64,000 bases of DNA from Rhinopomastus cyanomelas (lineage: Eukaryota > Chordata > Aves > Bucerotiformes > Rhinopomastidae), in the NCBI GenBank assembly GCA_013400115.1, contig VXBP01002538.1:62001-126000 (forward strand), in the 5' to 3' direction. Of this stretch, positions 45,094-57,082 are shown piece by piece. How positions within the stretch are numbered: the first letter of the stretch is position 1; every line of letters starts with the position of its first letter. The translations under genes and the position numbers were made by a program. Under the pieces are notes generated by a model. It was not told where the DNA came from, made no database searches, and saw nothing but the letters and a program-made list of their open reading frames with translations.

Positions 45094-45258
45094 TTCTGGC
45101 TGGCTCAGTTGGTAGAGCATGGGACTCTGAATTCCTGGGGTCATGGGTTTGATCCCCATGTAGGACAGCATATCTTGAGACAGTACTATAGGCTTACTCT
45201 GCTCCAGCAGGGGGGTTGGACTTAGATGATCTTTCGAGGTGCCTTCCAACCTCTAACA
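45094..45258 (+). repeat. Composite retroelement: tRNA-Lys-like head plus CR1-like tail
   Basis: Positions 45094-45168 follow tRNA-Lys closely: an A-box (TGGCTCAGTTGG) at 45101-45112, GTAGAGCATGGGACTCT through the anticodon region, and a B-box (GGTTTGATCC) at 45146-45155. The anticodon loop reads CTCTGAA where functional tRNA-Lys(CTT) has CTCTTAA, there is an extra base, and the acceptor stem does not pair well, so it is not a working tRNA. After a link of about 30 bases comes CTGCTCCAGCAGG, GGTTGGACTTAGATGATCTT, TCGAGGTGCCTTCCAACCTC, the 3' end of a CR1-type LINE. This is the usual layout of a tRNA-derived SINE moved by LINE machinery. The tail is nearly the same as in the 5S-headed element at 8599. 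A single chimeric insertion is the alternative. Confidence 0.78.
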
Positions 45259-46671
45259 TGGCCCACCTGACTTCAAAGTTGGCAACTGTGCCATCTCAAC
45301 AGATGGGTATTAGTGTAAGTGTTGGGTATGGACAGTACGGATGTGATTCCTGGTTCCAAATGTTACAAAATGCTCTCTGTCCTGAATGTCTACTTCTGGG
45401 TGTAATGGATTTGGTGTGAATCCAGCTCAGTGAAGAGTTGGCTTTTACTGTACTAGAAATGTAAGTCTTGGATCAACTGTAATGTTGGGTCAGGGTGCGA
45501 AGTTGCTCGGTGGAACGCACTTGTGTTTTTGAAGGAGTTCCCATGAGCAACAGATGAAAAAAACCATCAGTGGTGTTTACCACTTTCATGTGAATGTTAG
45601 ATTGTGACATGGATGGAAAGGATGATTTTTCTTTTTTCTGCACCCACAAGTAGGGCTGGCAGATCATGTGGAACCTGATGAACATGATGGTTATTTAGGG
45701 TTAAATAACACTAAATATGCCTCCTTTCTGCTGTATTTTTCTTGTTAACATGTATGGTAGCCATGAAGATGCTTTCCTAGCCCTTGGTGACAATAAGGTG
45801 CTTTTTTCCTCGTTGTGGTCTAAGTAGTCTCTTGACACTTTCAAGATTCGTCTAGGTCCTATCAAATTGAATTTCCTCTCTCCTACCAGAGACATACAAG
45901 CCCTGCTGCGTTTGTAGGTGTCTTCAAGAGCTTCATGTCCTGTGGTATAACAAGATGGTTCCTGAGCGATCTGGTTAAAGGTACCTAGAGAGGAGCATTG
46001 ATGTGAGTGAGGGAAAGGGAAAAGCATCTGCAGGAGAACAGATGGTGGCACCACCAGTCTCACACTGTGACTAGGAGAGATACAAAGTGACTATGGGCCT
46101 GTTTACAGTCATGTGGAGAGAGGCCGTGTTGAAAGCCTCGATGTTCTCTGCAGTATGGAGGATATGACCTAAATGCACTTTCTCTTTTTATAACACCCAG
46201 AAATTAAAATATGTATTTATACTGGAAGTCAGCTCCTCTTCCACATGATCAGATTGTTTATCTTTTTACATCTTGCCAATCGTTCATTTGTCATTTCTAA
46301 ATGTCTTCTAAAATAATTTTTTTGGGGAAGAAAAGTCCACCCGTACCCCCAGATTGTTAGTTTTCTTACAGCATGTCTATTCCAGCTAATTTCAACAACA
46401 AAAAATTGATGTTAGTTGGATCATCCACCAAGTTATTGGCTCTCGTTCAGTCCATACAGATGTTTTTCAGACCCTTCTCCTGTCTCCATCATGGGAAGCA
46501 ACTGCGGAGCCCTGTTAGCATAACTTACTAAAGTTCCAGTCCCTCAGCTTTCAGCCCAGGGGCTGTGGGCTCTAAAAATAGAATAAGAGGTTCTGCACAG
46601 CTTAAGCTCACCTACTTGTTACTTTTTATCTTCTTAATGAGCAACTCGAAGCCACCTTTTGTTTGGAGAAA

Positions 46672-47112
46672 CAAAAAGGACACTGAGGGGCTGGAGTGTG
46701 ACCAGAGAAGGACAATAGGGCTGGTGAAGCAGGTGCAGCAGCAATGATCTTAGAAGCAGCTGAGGGAACTGTGGGGGATTAACTGGGGAAAAGGAGGCTC
46801 AGGGGAGACCACCTCAATCTAGGTAACTACCTGAAAGGAGGTTGGAGTGAGGAGGGGTTCAGCCTCTTCTCCCTGCTAGAAAGCAATAGGACCAGGGGAA
46901 GTGGCTGCAAACTGTGTTGAGGGGGTGAGAAAGAATTTCTTTGCCAGAAGGGCTGTTAAACATTGGAAAGAGCTACCCAGAGTAGTGATGGAGTCACCAT
47001 CCCAGTGACATGTGGACCTGGTGCTGAGGGTTAGTGGTGATCTGTTAGTGCTGGGTCAGAGGTTGGATGAGGATCTTAAAGGTTTCTCCCAGCCAAAGAG
47101 ACTGTGATTATG
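46672..47112 (+). repeat. CR1 LINE, 3' about 440 bp, old
   Basis: GACCAGAGAAGGACAATAGG, GAGGCTCAGGGGAGACCACC, CTACCTGAAAGGAGGTTGGA and GGTTTCTCCCAGCCAAAGAG. Clear CR1 with many indels. Confidence 0.85.
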
Positions 47113-50100
47113 AGAGCCTTTCATCCAAATGATTTTACTTCCCGTTCGGTATGGACCTTTGGCCATTTTCTTCAGTCAAGTGTCATGGGTGTGTGTCCTG
47201 ATGCTAACAGTCATAGATGCAACTTTTAGTAATGCCTGTCTGGTTTATGCAAACTCAGAACAAAGAGGAACAGATGTGGCTTTGTAAGAGGAATAGATGA
47301 AGTAAGTGATGCTGTTATTTTTTTTTTTTAATTATTTTTTTATTTTCAATTCTATTTTCTCTTGGATGAGTAAATCCTATAACAGTGAAAGCATCTTGTC
47401 TCTTTATGGCTCCATCTGAGAGATAAAAGAGAGCTGTGGTAAAAGGTATTGGTTGTTGGGGTTGCTTCTGGAGCACGATTCCCAGCGTAGCTTAACTGAG
47501 CTTATCTGCTTCTAGAAATTCACCCAGGAATCTTCTTGGGGACTTCTGAAATCGCAGGGGGGTGGAAAAAAATCTTTTCTGGAGTAAAAACCTTTTCTGG
47601 AAATGTGAAGAGAACACTGGGAGTGACAGAGATTACCCAACTGCTCCATTGCTGAGCTGCAATGTGGACTGGTAAATTGGGTCATCTTTCAGGACACTAT
47701 AACTATTCACATTATGAGAATGGCACCCATTTCAGTGCCTCTCAGTATACAAACCACACATTCTTATTACCTGCTTTTGGAGAGTTTTCCCTGCTTGCCT
47801 GAGGATAACAGGGCTTTACGTGGTACATAAAACTCTGGACTTGCTGCTACTTGCTTCTAACACACTGAATTACAGATTAGAGTGTGACCATTAGGTCTTT
47901 GTTCTGTTTTTCTCAGTTTGTACCTACTGCAGTCAGTGCCCAAGTACTGTAGATTTGACCTAGCTCCTGTTGGAGGTTAGGAAACATGGTTATTTAGAGG
48001 CAGCAAGCACAAATCTTGTCTTTTCATGCAGCAGTAGCTGCACACAAATATATTTTGACTTTTTTTTTTTTAATTTTTGGATGTAGCTCTCTAGTCTTTG
48101 TGTTCTTGGAGACATCAGGTCTCATCTAACTCAATTCAGCAGCAAAGGCTTGAAATTTTAAGGCAAAACTTCCCTGAGATTGATGGAGTTCATTGACTTT
48201 CATAGTAGTTTTAGGTTAAAATCTGTACAAAGTTCAACAAGAACCACTCCAATGTCAAAAGGACTTCATACACAGACAAGTTATATTTAATACATATTTA
48301 AGATGCCCTTAGTACCTAACGATGTGAAAATGAACACCCAACAGATCTTATGCACCAGAGTGTTCTTGTACTTGGCATATGTTTGTTTTCAAGCCTTGCT
48401 CACATTCCTGTAGAAATTGGAAGTGCTTTTATTCCAAAGTGTTGCTTCACGGGAAGTTTCAAGCTCCTGGAATCCTTGCTGAAAGTTCTTATACAAATTT
48501 ATTGTACAGCTCTTAAATGTTGAACACAGCAATAGTCTCAGAATGAACACAGAACGTATGGCTGCTGCTGTTCAAAGTCAGAAGAATAAAGCCCTTGGAA
48601 GGCTGCTTTTCAAAGTTGCACAATTTTCTGTAGTTTTCTGTATGTATGTGATGAAAACCTGGAAAATGAGAAGTCCCCAAGCAGCACAAGTACAAAGAAC
48701 TGCAATCTCTTATGTATTTCTCAAAACAAAAATAAATTGTAGGCATCCACATCTCACGGTATTGATGGTGCACAGACTGCTCTGGAGCTGAGGCTGCCTG
48801 TACTCCAGGTATTCACCAGGCATGGTGAAGTGACAGCAGGAGGTTTCTGCCAGAAAGCAACCACAAAGTATATGGGAAAGGAGCTGTGAAAGCTCTGGGT
48901 TCTTGGATGTTTAAGGCTTCTCTTCTTACAGTCTTGTCTGAGCCAGGTCAACTGCTGCCCTTAGGATGCTGCTCAGAAGCTACCCAGATGCTCAGTAGCT
49001 GTCATGGCATGGATGCAGTTACTGAAGAGATAGTGGGGGGGTGGGGGTGGTTCTCGATCAGTTGGACTCTGGGACTGTGCCTCAGAGCAGTCCGTTTCTG
49101 TGCTTCACTGAGGGAACGTGGCAGGCACAGACATGCTGTGCTATGCAAAGTGCAGTATTAGTGTTTTCTTGATGCTCTTGGTGGTTGGACTACCTGAAGC
49201 TATAGCATTAACAGCAGTTATGAAGTAACTGGAAGGGTAAGCTCAGTTTGGCACCGTTGTCTTGCAAATGCCTTAACTCAGATCTCTGAGAACATGTGGA
49301 CGAATCAGTTTTGCTGGAATCTGCTGGAAGCATCACTGCAGAGCAGAGAGATGGAAGGGGCAGGTGATCATCTCATTCAAACATGAGGAAAACCTGTTTT
49401 CATGCTGGTAGAAGAGGATCTTTGAGGACCTTCAGAAAACAGGTTGGAAGTACTGTTGTCCAGGAGATGAAAACTTTTGAAGGAATCTTGTTGTCTTCAC
49501 TCAACCTGCATTTCCAGTAGGGTCATTAGGGAGTCTGAGCTGAAGAAAAACCTCAGGGATTTGACCTATCAAATGCTTTGTCATTGTAGTGGTTTTGAAG
49601 GATTTCTCATACCACATCCTAATGTCAAAACATGTTTTGTGGCTACTTCAGCTTTTCTCTCTCTAATATTTTCTATATATTGTCAATGCTGATATTTTTG
49701 ATGCATCACAGTGTTCTGCTAAGAAGGCTGACATATAGGTAATTAAGTCAATTTTAATTTTGTATAACTTTTCTGCAAGTTCTGCTGCCAAAAGCCAACG
49801 AATCCTGTTTTTTTGCCAAATCTTAGTGCGCAAATTGTTTCTAATATGCAACACATTTTTAATCCAGCACTCGTATCCACGTTATTACTATTTAAATGCC
49901 ACAGCATATCTGTGGCACCATTTGATGTGTTCTGGATGGGAAAGGAGTTCTGCTCGAGCTGCATCAGATGTAACTCCATATGGCATTATTGTGTGAAGCA
50001 AAGATGCTTGCCAGTTCCAATTTGGAACATGACATTCAATGCAAATATATCATGATACAACAGTGCTGCGAGAGTTTGAGACCATCACTGTGCTCTGCTT

Positions 50101-50317
50101 CTTGTGGCAATGTTGAGGGTACAAAGTATGCTCCTGAGTTCTTAATGAGATAGATGTGCACTGCACCTGCAGCTGTAACTCTTATATGTCTCTGTCTGGA
50201 TGTGCAGGGCACTAACCGTTGGGTGAGCAGGATAAGGGGGCTTTGTTTGCAAGGAGATAGTATTTTCATATGTGCTTTAATGTTGTACGTTCCTCAGGAT
50301 GGAAAATACAGAAACAT
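47113..50317 (+). other. PRKCE: PRKCE intron 1 segment without CR1
   Basis: Contains A/T runs (47321-47344, 48060-48077), a G-run (49035-49050) and, around 48145-48225, a vague match to an old repeat with a CATTGACTTTCATAG core. Nothing else is recognisable. Confidence 0.5.
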
Positions 50318-50620
50318 TGATTCATAGGATGGTGGAGTCCAAGGTGGACTGTCTCTTTGCAATGTCTCCAAAGCAGAAGAATCCACAACCTCTCTGGGTA
50401 CCTTGGGCCAGGGCTCTGCCACCCTTATCGTGAAAAAGTTCTTCCTTATGTGTAAGTTGAACCTCCTGAGTTCCAGTTTGTTCTCACATACTCTTGTGAC
50501 TGGGCACTACCGAGAAGAGCCTGGTCTCATTCTCCTGATATTCGCCTTTTGGGTGTTTCTAAGCATTGATGAGATTCCCCTCAGTCTCTTCCTTTCCAGA
50601 CTGAACAGCCCCATCTGTTT
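50318..50620 (-). repeat. CR1 LINE 3' fragment, old
   Basis: GATTCATAGGATGGTGGAGT, CACAACCTCTCTGGGTACCT, GTGAAAAAGTTCTTCCTTAT and CTGAACAGCCCCATCTG on the plus strand. Reverse CR1 with heavy divergence. Confidence 0.8.
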
Positions 50621-50991
50621 CTGATTTGATGTACCTGAGTCCCTGCTACCAGATTTGGGTCCTAAAGATCTAAACTACAGAGGCTGTTCTGATGGAGTGG
50701 CTGAGCATAAGGGGACAATCTGTCTGCATGTTTGGAGACTTGAAATTAAGTCTCACTCTTACAAATAGTGGCACCAGATGCTTCAGAGGGGACAGCTGGT
50801 TGGTGGGTTGGCATCTTCCTCTTCCTCCTCTTTGATATCTGCTAGTGGGCTACAGTGACGCAGGGGAGATCATGCTGTACTTTTGAAAGGCCAAACGAGC
50901 CTTTAACAATGGGAAGCAGAGTACCTTTTCCTGGCCCTTCCTTGGTGTAGGCTCTGCTCTTCTGCATTTACCTTTGTAGTGATAGTTGCTT

Positions 50992-51128
50992 AGAATCATA
51001 TAATCATCAGAGATGGGTTTGAGTTGGAAGGGACCTCAGAGATTATCCCTCTGTCATGGGCAGCAACACCTCTCACCAGCCTAGATTGTCCAGGGCCCCA
51101 TCCAACCTGGCCTTCAACACTTCCAGGT
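50992..51128 (-). repeat. CR1 LINE 3' fragment
   Basis: AGAATCATATAATCATCAGA, GAGTTGGAAGGGACCTCAGA, CATGGGCAGCAACACCTCTC and CCCCATCCAACCTGGCCTTC. Confidence 0.9.
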
Positions 51129-51387
51129 ACCCTTGGAAATACTGTGTATGATTTCCCTTTAGTGCATCTGTTGACAAACCATCATGTACATTCCCTCACA
51201 TAGTTATTTTCTGAGGTTGTTCCCTAACACCTTGCATCTTCATTGCTTCTTGGAAACATTATCCATCTTTTTCTTTCCAACTCCAGCATGCACAGTTCAT
51301 CCTGAAAAAAAATCTCTTTCAAAGATTATCTTAAGCTTTATGGGAAAAAAAAATCCCATCAATTTCAAGTAATGTGCCATTACACCT

Positions 51388-51482
51388 TCGGGATGTGGTT
51401 TATCAGTGGGCTTGGGACAGTTGAGCTGATGGTTGGACTTGATGATCTTAAAGGTCTTTTCCAACCCAAATGATTCCATGTT
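51388..51482 (+). repeat. CR1 LINE 3' fragment
   Basis: GGATGTGGTTTATCAGTGGG, TGATGGTTGGACTTGATGAT, AAGGTCTTTTCCAACCCAAA and TGATTCCATG. Confidence 0.87.
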
Positions 51483-54368
51483 TATTCTGAGCCAGTAACC
51501 AAATGGGCTGAAGATGTGAATATGTCCAGAACTGCTTAATATAGAGTGGGAAACCCAAACATGCTACAGCAGATCTTCTCCTAAAAAGAAGGGGAAAAAA
51601 AAAAGGCTCAGACGTAAAACAAGCACTTGGCCCATTGTAGTGACAAGTATATCGATAATTCAGAAGTCACTGAATTCATTTTATGGTGTCACTGCTGAAA
51701 AGATTTTTTTCCTTCTTTAATAGAAATTCTTAATATTATTTGACAAAACTCTGCATGGTGAAAAGAAATAAACGTCATGGCAGCACACGGCGTAGCCAAA
51801 ACAGATGCTGATTAGGTCATCTCATTAGTGAGTGTCTGAAACACGTCACTGAGATGGCTACAGAATCCAAAGCTTTTGCTGAGGGACGTAATGCTGTGGG
51901 CAGTGACACAGGCTGTGGAGATGGAGGGAGAAATCTGGAATCCTGGAAACTCTTATAACAGGCGGAAAAAACTGTTCTGTTGTCAATAACGATTCAGAGT
52001 GACTGGAAGAAAAATCTATTTTTCATAGCCCCTTGGCAGGAGAATTTGAAAGAAGTGTCTGACATGTTTTCAAGCTGTGTGCAAATCAAAAGGACTTGCT
52101 ACGCTGAAATCCACATGATAAAATGTTCACTTCATATGATAAAACAATTTAAATCATTTTTAAGGGGACTAAACTCATTAGCAGATACTGCCTGACACAG
52201 TTCTGAGTGCAGAAGCAGAGGTACAAACTGTGTGGTTTGTGTGCTGACAACCACATGGTTAAATTGTGAGGAAACTGATATTGGATGTGACTTGAGATGT
52301 ATTAAGTTCCTCATCATTTGCCATGTATACAGGGTGGCTCAGTGATTTTGTGATGGGACCACTTACACAGGTGCTGAGCTGCTACATAAAACATTGTGTG
52401 AGGGGTTTTGGCTTAAGGGGTGACAAGGACATTGGATCAGAGGGACTGGAAAAGACTGAGGTTTGGATCTGTATCTCCCGCAGGGCACATGGACAGCTCC
52501 TGGGTTTGCTTGTGCTGTTTTGCTTAGTTAATTACTGCTAATATCACTACTAGTGTTAATAGGACTTCTAGTATCTCAAATTTTTAAGACCACAAAGAAC
52601 ATTCAATGACCCTTAAAGACTGGAAGTTTTAAAAAATTATGGGAGTTTTTATCTTTCCTGCAGGTTTTAAGACTTACAGGTTTTGTATTTGGCCTTTCTG
52701 GCAGGGGCATGAAAGCAGAATTTTGAAACCCGAAATTTAAAACCAGAATATACAACTGGGATCTCCATGTCTGATGAACCTCGTGTTGCTGGCTTTCAGG
52801 CCTGTAACATCCTCATTGAGTAACTAACACACAGAAATGATTCACCAAACACAATCCCCGATGGTTCTGAAGCCATGATTTTCTGAACACTTCTGTATTT
52901 CATTGTTTAATTTGATTAATATGACCTGCTCCCAGTTTGTTTAATTTTTGCATGCAGTTTTCTTTTTTTGCATTCCCTCTTCGTTTTGGCTTTGTGGGGA
53001 CAAGTCTTTATGTTTGTTAACTGTTCATTGGCAAAACTCACCTTTGGGAAGGCTGTGTCTCGGCAGTCAGTCTGACTACAGTTTCCTTTGTGAGACAAAG
53101 AATTTGCATTTCAGTTAGAGAGCAGAGTCTGTCTGCTGCTGTGTCATCTGGTTTTCCCATCGCTGTGGTAACATAGCACTTGGTGATTTTGCAGGCTGAG
53201 GAAGAGCAAGCCAAGTTTTTGAAGGAAGCAGAGAGAGATCAAGAGTTTATCTGATAATATGTGGATTATTCCTAGAGACTTTTCATATTTTTAGTGTGCA
53301 AAACTCGGCAAATATTTTCTCCTCTGAATTTGCTGAAGACTTGTTTTCTTTTTCTATTGCTTTGTCCTCACTGCTGCTTTGAATTGGCTAAGTTGTAGCA
53401 TCATGACAAGCAGATTAACCAGATGTATCAAGACATTACTACAGTGGTTTATGAAAAAGTGTGTGTGTGGGGGGGGAAATGACAGAAAACAAGAAAGCTG
53501 TTGAAAAAGACCAATTAGGAATTGGTATTTGGATTATTAACCTGATTGCAAATTAATTGAATAGGGGAAATAGAAACTGGTGGTTGTAAAATGTAACATA
53601 AATAAAAGTTTTAACGTCTCAGTTAATTCTAATGTCACAAAGTTTGGAAACAAATGGGAGTGCAGGTACACAGAATGGAAAAAACAAATCCTATTTGTTG
53701 CATTGACTCCAGGGCTGGTTGGGAGATCACTCCCTTTCATTCATGCCTTTATTTTCTCACTGATGCAATTCCTTGCTTGGGGAATTTCTTCAGTACTTGT
53801 AGCCATCATCTGCTCACAGACTCTCCAATCTTTTAAGCAGCCCAGACTGTTACATAAACAGGATTTTTCTTGCACAGTAACTGTTCGATTTATTTCACTG
53901 TTGGTATCCTGGGACTATGTTGTTCTACCCTAGAAAACATGTCTTTTTGACTGTCTTCACTGTGGTCCGTAAATCTAAATGATCCTTTGAACTGTACAAG
54001 CAGAAAAGTTTTCTGTAAAACAAATGCCAGAAAGTGGGTCTTGGTTTCCTCTAAGGACATTTGCATATGCTGTGTGACATCTGTAATACCCTCTATGCAA
54101 GTCTCATCTCTAGAGCAAAGAGGATTTGTATTGTAGTTATGACTCATTATGAGATTTGTAATATCAGCAGCTGTGGTGAAATGGGATCAGATGGGAGGGC
54201 TTACAGGGAGAGCTCCCTTTTCTGCAGGATGTTTCTTTCTTGGAGAGCCTTCCACTAGGCTGAGAAAAACTGGCGTTGGCAAGTGGAAAAATGCTGGGTT
54301 TTCCTTTGGTTTTTATCTAGGCTTTGGCACTACAGTAGAGGGCAAAGTCAATACTCTAGAGGGTGAAA
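51483..54368 (+). other. PRKCE: PRKCE intron 1 segment without visible repeats
   Basis: AT-rich DNA with a short GTGTGTGTGGGGGGGG run at 53459-53476. No gene, RNA or transposon is recognisable. Confidence 0.5.
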
Positions 54369-55235
54369 ATCACAGAATTACTGAGGCTGGAAAATACCTC
54401 TAAGATCATTACGCCCAGCCTATGACCTAACATCACCACAACCTAGACCATGGCACCAAGTGTCACATCCAGGCTTTTCTCAAATGTCTCCAGGGATGGG
54501 GACTCCACCACTGCCCCAGGCAGTCCATTTCAATGTCTAATCATCCTTTCCATGAGGAAGTGCTTCCCATCATCCAACCTAACCCTCCCTTGGCACAGCT
54601 TCAGGTCCTGCCCTCTTGTCCGATCACTAGTTACCTGAGGGAAGAGCTTGACCTCCTGTCTACAACCTCCCTTCAGGTAGTTATAGAGAGTGATAAGGTC
54701 TCCTCTAAGTCTCCTCGAGGCTAAACAACCCCAGGTGTCCCTCAGTCTCTCCTCATCAGATTTTTCCCTCTTTCTCCAGCCTCGTTTTTCCTCTAGACCC
54801 ACTCCAGCACCTCAATGTCTTTCTTGAAGTGAGTGGCCCAGAATTGCCCCCAGTACTTGAGGGGAGGTCTCCCCAGTACAGGGAGAGAATTACATCCCTA
54901 GTCCTGCTGGCCACGCTACAAGCCAGGATGCCATTGGCCTTTCATGCCAACTGGGCACACTGCTGGCTCATGTTCAACTGGTTATCAAGCAGTACTGCCA
55001 GGACCCTCTCTGCCAGGCTGCTTTCCAGCCACTCATTCCCCCAGTCTGTAGCTGCGTGGGGTTATTGTGACCGAGGTGTAGGACCCTGCCCTTGGCCTGT
55101 TAAACCTCATCTCTTTGGCCTCTGCCCAGTGACCCAGCCTGTCCAGATCACTCTGCAGCATCTTCCTAGCCTTCTGCAGATCGACACTTCCCTCTAGCTT
55201 GGTGTCATCAGGGAATTTACTAAGGAGGCGTAGGC
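54369..55235 (-). repeat. CR1 LINE, longest copy, about 870 bp
   Basis: The minus strand runs from deep in the CR1 ORF2 reverse-transcriptase C-terminal region to the 3' end. Plus-strand landmarks are AATCACAGAATTACTGAGGC, GACCATGGCACCAAGTGTCA, TTGAAGTGAGTGGCCCAGAA, GCTGGCTCATGTTCAACTGG and CTTGGTGTCATCAGGGAATT. The frame is broken. It is the richest copy for subfamily assignment. Confidence 0.92.
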
Positions 55236-56640
55236 AGAGCTGCAGCACCACGGGGCTTTTAAACATTAAAAAATATCTAGACAGTTCAGCGATCAGTAAA
55301 TAGGTGGCTGAGACAGCACCTGTCTAGCACATGGAATGCTCCTAATCTTCCCTTTGTGTAGGAAACCCGCTTAATGAGAGGTACCCAGAAATTGGGGTAG
55401 ACAATGTTTGTAGCATCCTGCTACAGGCTTGGATATGAAAACAAGAAGTTCATCAAGCAGAATCTACAAGCTGACGTGAAGTATAAAGTTGTATGACACT
55501 AAACAAATCTGCTTGGGTATTGTTGTAATAAACATAAAAATAACAAAAATACCTGAGCAAAATATCTCATGGAAGTAAGGAGAAAACATTTAATTCAACT
55601 GCTTTCCCTGCCAACTCAAGCCACACCACAGGAAGCTGCCCTTTATGTGTCTCTGATTTAATACCATGTGCAGGTGCTATGAAGATGAACACACACGTAA
55701 GCAGACAGAGATTAACAGGGACATTAAACTTTGTGAGAGCAAACAGCACAGGATTGGCCAAGCCTTGAGCACTCTTTAAAAGGTGTACAAGCTTTGTCCT
55801 GCAGGACCCTTCTTACTGCTCACCTAAAATACAGGAATGGAGCTTAGACTTCACCACTTGGCTGAGGGAGCTGAAGTGCAGATAACCATAAATTATTTCA
55901 TTATCCTACCAAAGGAACTTGGGCCTTGACTAAATGAAAAGATAAGGCCTTTCATGTGAGCCTTATCTGTAGGTTTTTGCACCTTCTGTAGCAGCTGCAA
56001 TGAATAAACTGAATGGAGAACATTTATTGACTGGGCAAGAGGTGCACCTCTGGCTCTTACAGAAGTGACAATAAAAGTGTGAGTAACAAAAGAGGTTTCA
56101 AGTGTAATCACCCTCTACAGCCTGAGTCTGTCTTTGGTGCCACAGAGAAAAATTCAGATCAAAATTTTAGGACTGCAGGTTGAGCAAGGTCTGTCATTCT
56201 GAGAATTAGTTTCTTCCAGTCTCAGTTGCTTCAGTTCTTTGAAAGGCGAAGAACAGCCATGGAGGGATATTCAGACTTTTCTTCATTACAGAGCTGAATT
56301 TAGGAGCTAAACTGGGATTATAAATTGCCTATGGAACCAGTATGTTAAAGGGTGCTTTGGCTGAATGACTCAAAGCACAAGTCTGTATCTCTAAACCAGT
56401 TTCATAAAGAAAGTGGATGCCCAGCATTGACATCCAAATTTAGATGGCTAGTGAAGACTATGTGAGTGTTACCCCAGGGAGCATGTTGCCATAGTCACAG
56501 AGGAGAGAATCTGCATCCCATGAAGTATTTCTGCCTCATTACATTTAACTGTTGGAGTGTTTGTCTCCTGTAAATAACGGAATCTCATTCCAGTCAGGAC
56601 TTACGTTTAAGATTCTGATTGGAGTTTTCTGATATATCTG

Positions 56641-57082
56641 CTAGTCCAAAGAAGGACAACAAAGTTGGTGAAGGATCTGAAGAACAAACCTTGTGAGGAA
56701 TGGCTGAGGGAGCTGGGGCTGGTTAGTCTGGAGAGAAGGAGCCTGAGGGAAGACCTTGTTGCTGTCTAAAACTACCTGAAAGGACATTGATGAGGAGGGA
56801 GTCAATGTCTTCTCACAAGGGACAGGGCAAGAGGAAATGGCCTTACATTGCCCCAAGGGAAGTTTAGCTTGGACACTGGGAAAAAACTTTTTCATGGAAA
56901 GGTTCATCAGGACTTAGAACAGGCTGCCCAGGAAGGGGGTTGAATTGCCATCCCTGAACATGTTTCAAAGTCATGGAGATCAGGAGCACAGTGACAGGGT
57001 TCAGCAGTGAGTTGGGATGGTTGGGTTAATGGTTGGACTCAATGAGCTTGAAGGATCAGAACTACGTTATTCTGTGATTCTA
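56641..57082 (+). repeat. CR1 LINE, 3' about 440 bp
   Basis: GAGGAATGGCTGAGGGAGCT, GGTTAGTCTGGAGAGAAGGA, GGACAGGGCAAGAGGAAATG and GGTTAATGGTTGGACTCAAT, with a TTATTCTGTGATTCTAA end. Related to 8755-9029. Confidence 0.9.

Noticed and set aside
45094..45168. A functional tRNA-Lys gene.
   Set aside because: The anticodon loop is changed and has an extra base, the acceptor stem pairs poorly, and a CR1 tail follows directly.
48145..48225. Possible copy of an old amniote repeat (TGGAGTTCATTGACTTTCAT).
   Set aside because: The match is short and low-complexity. I could not extend it with confidence.
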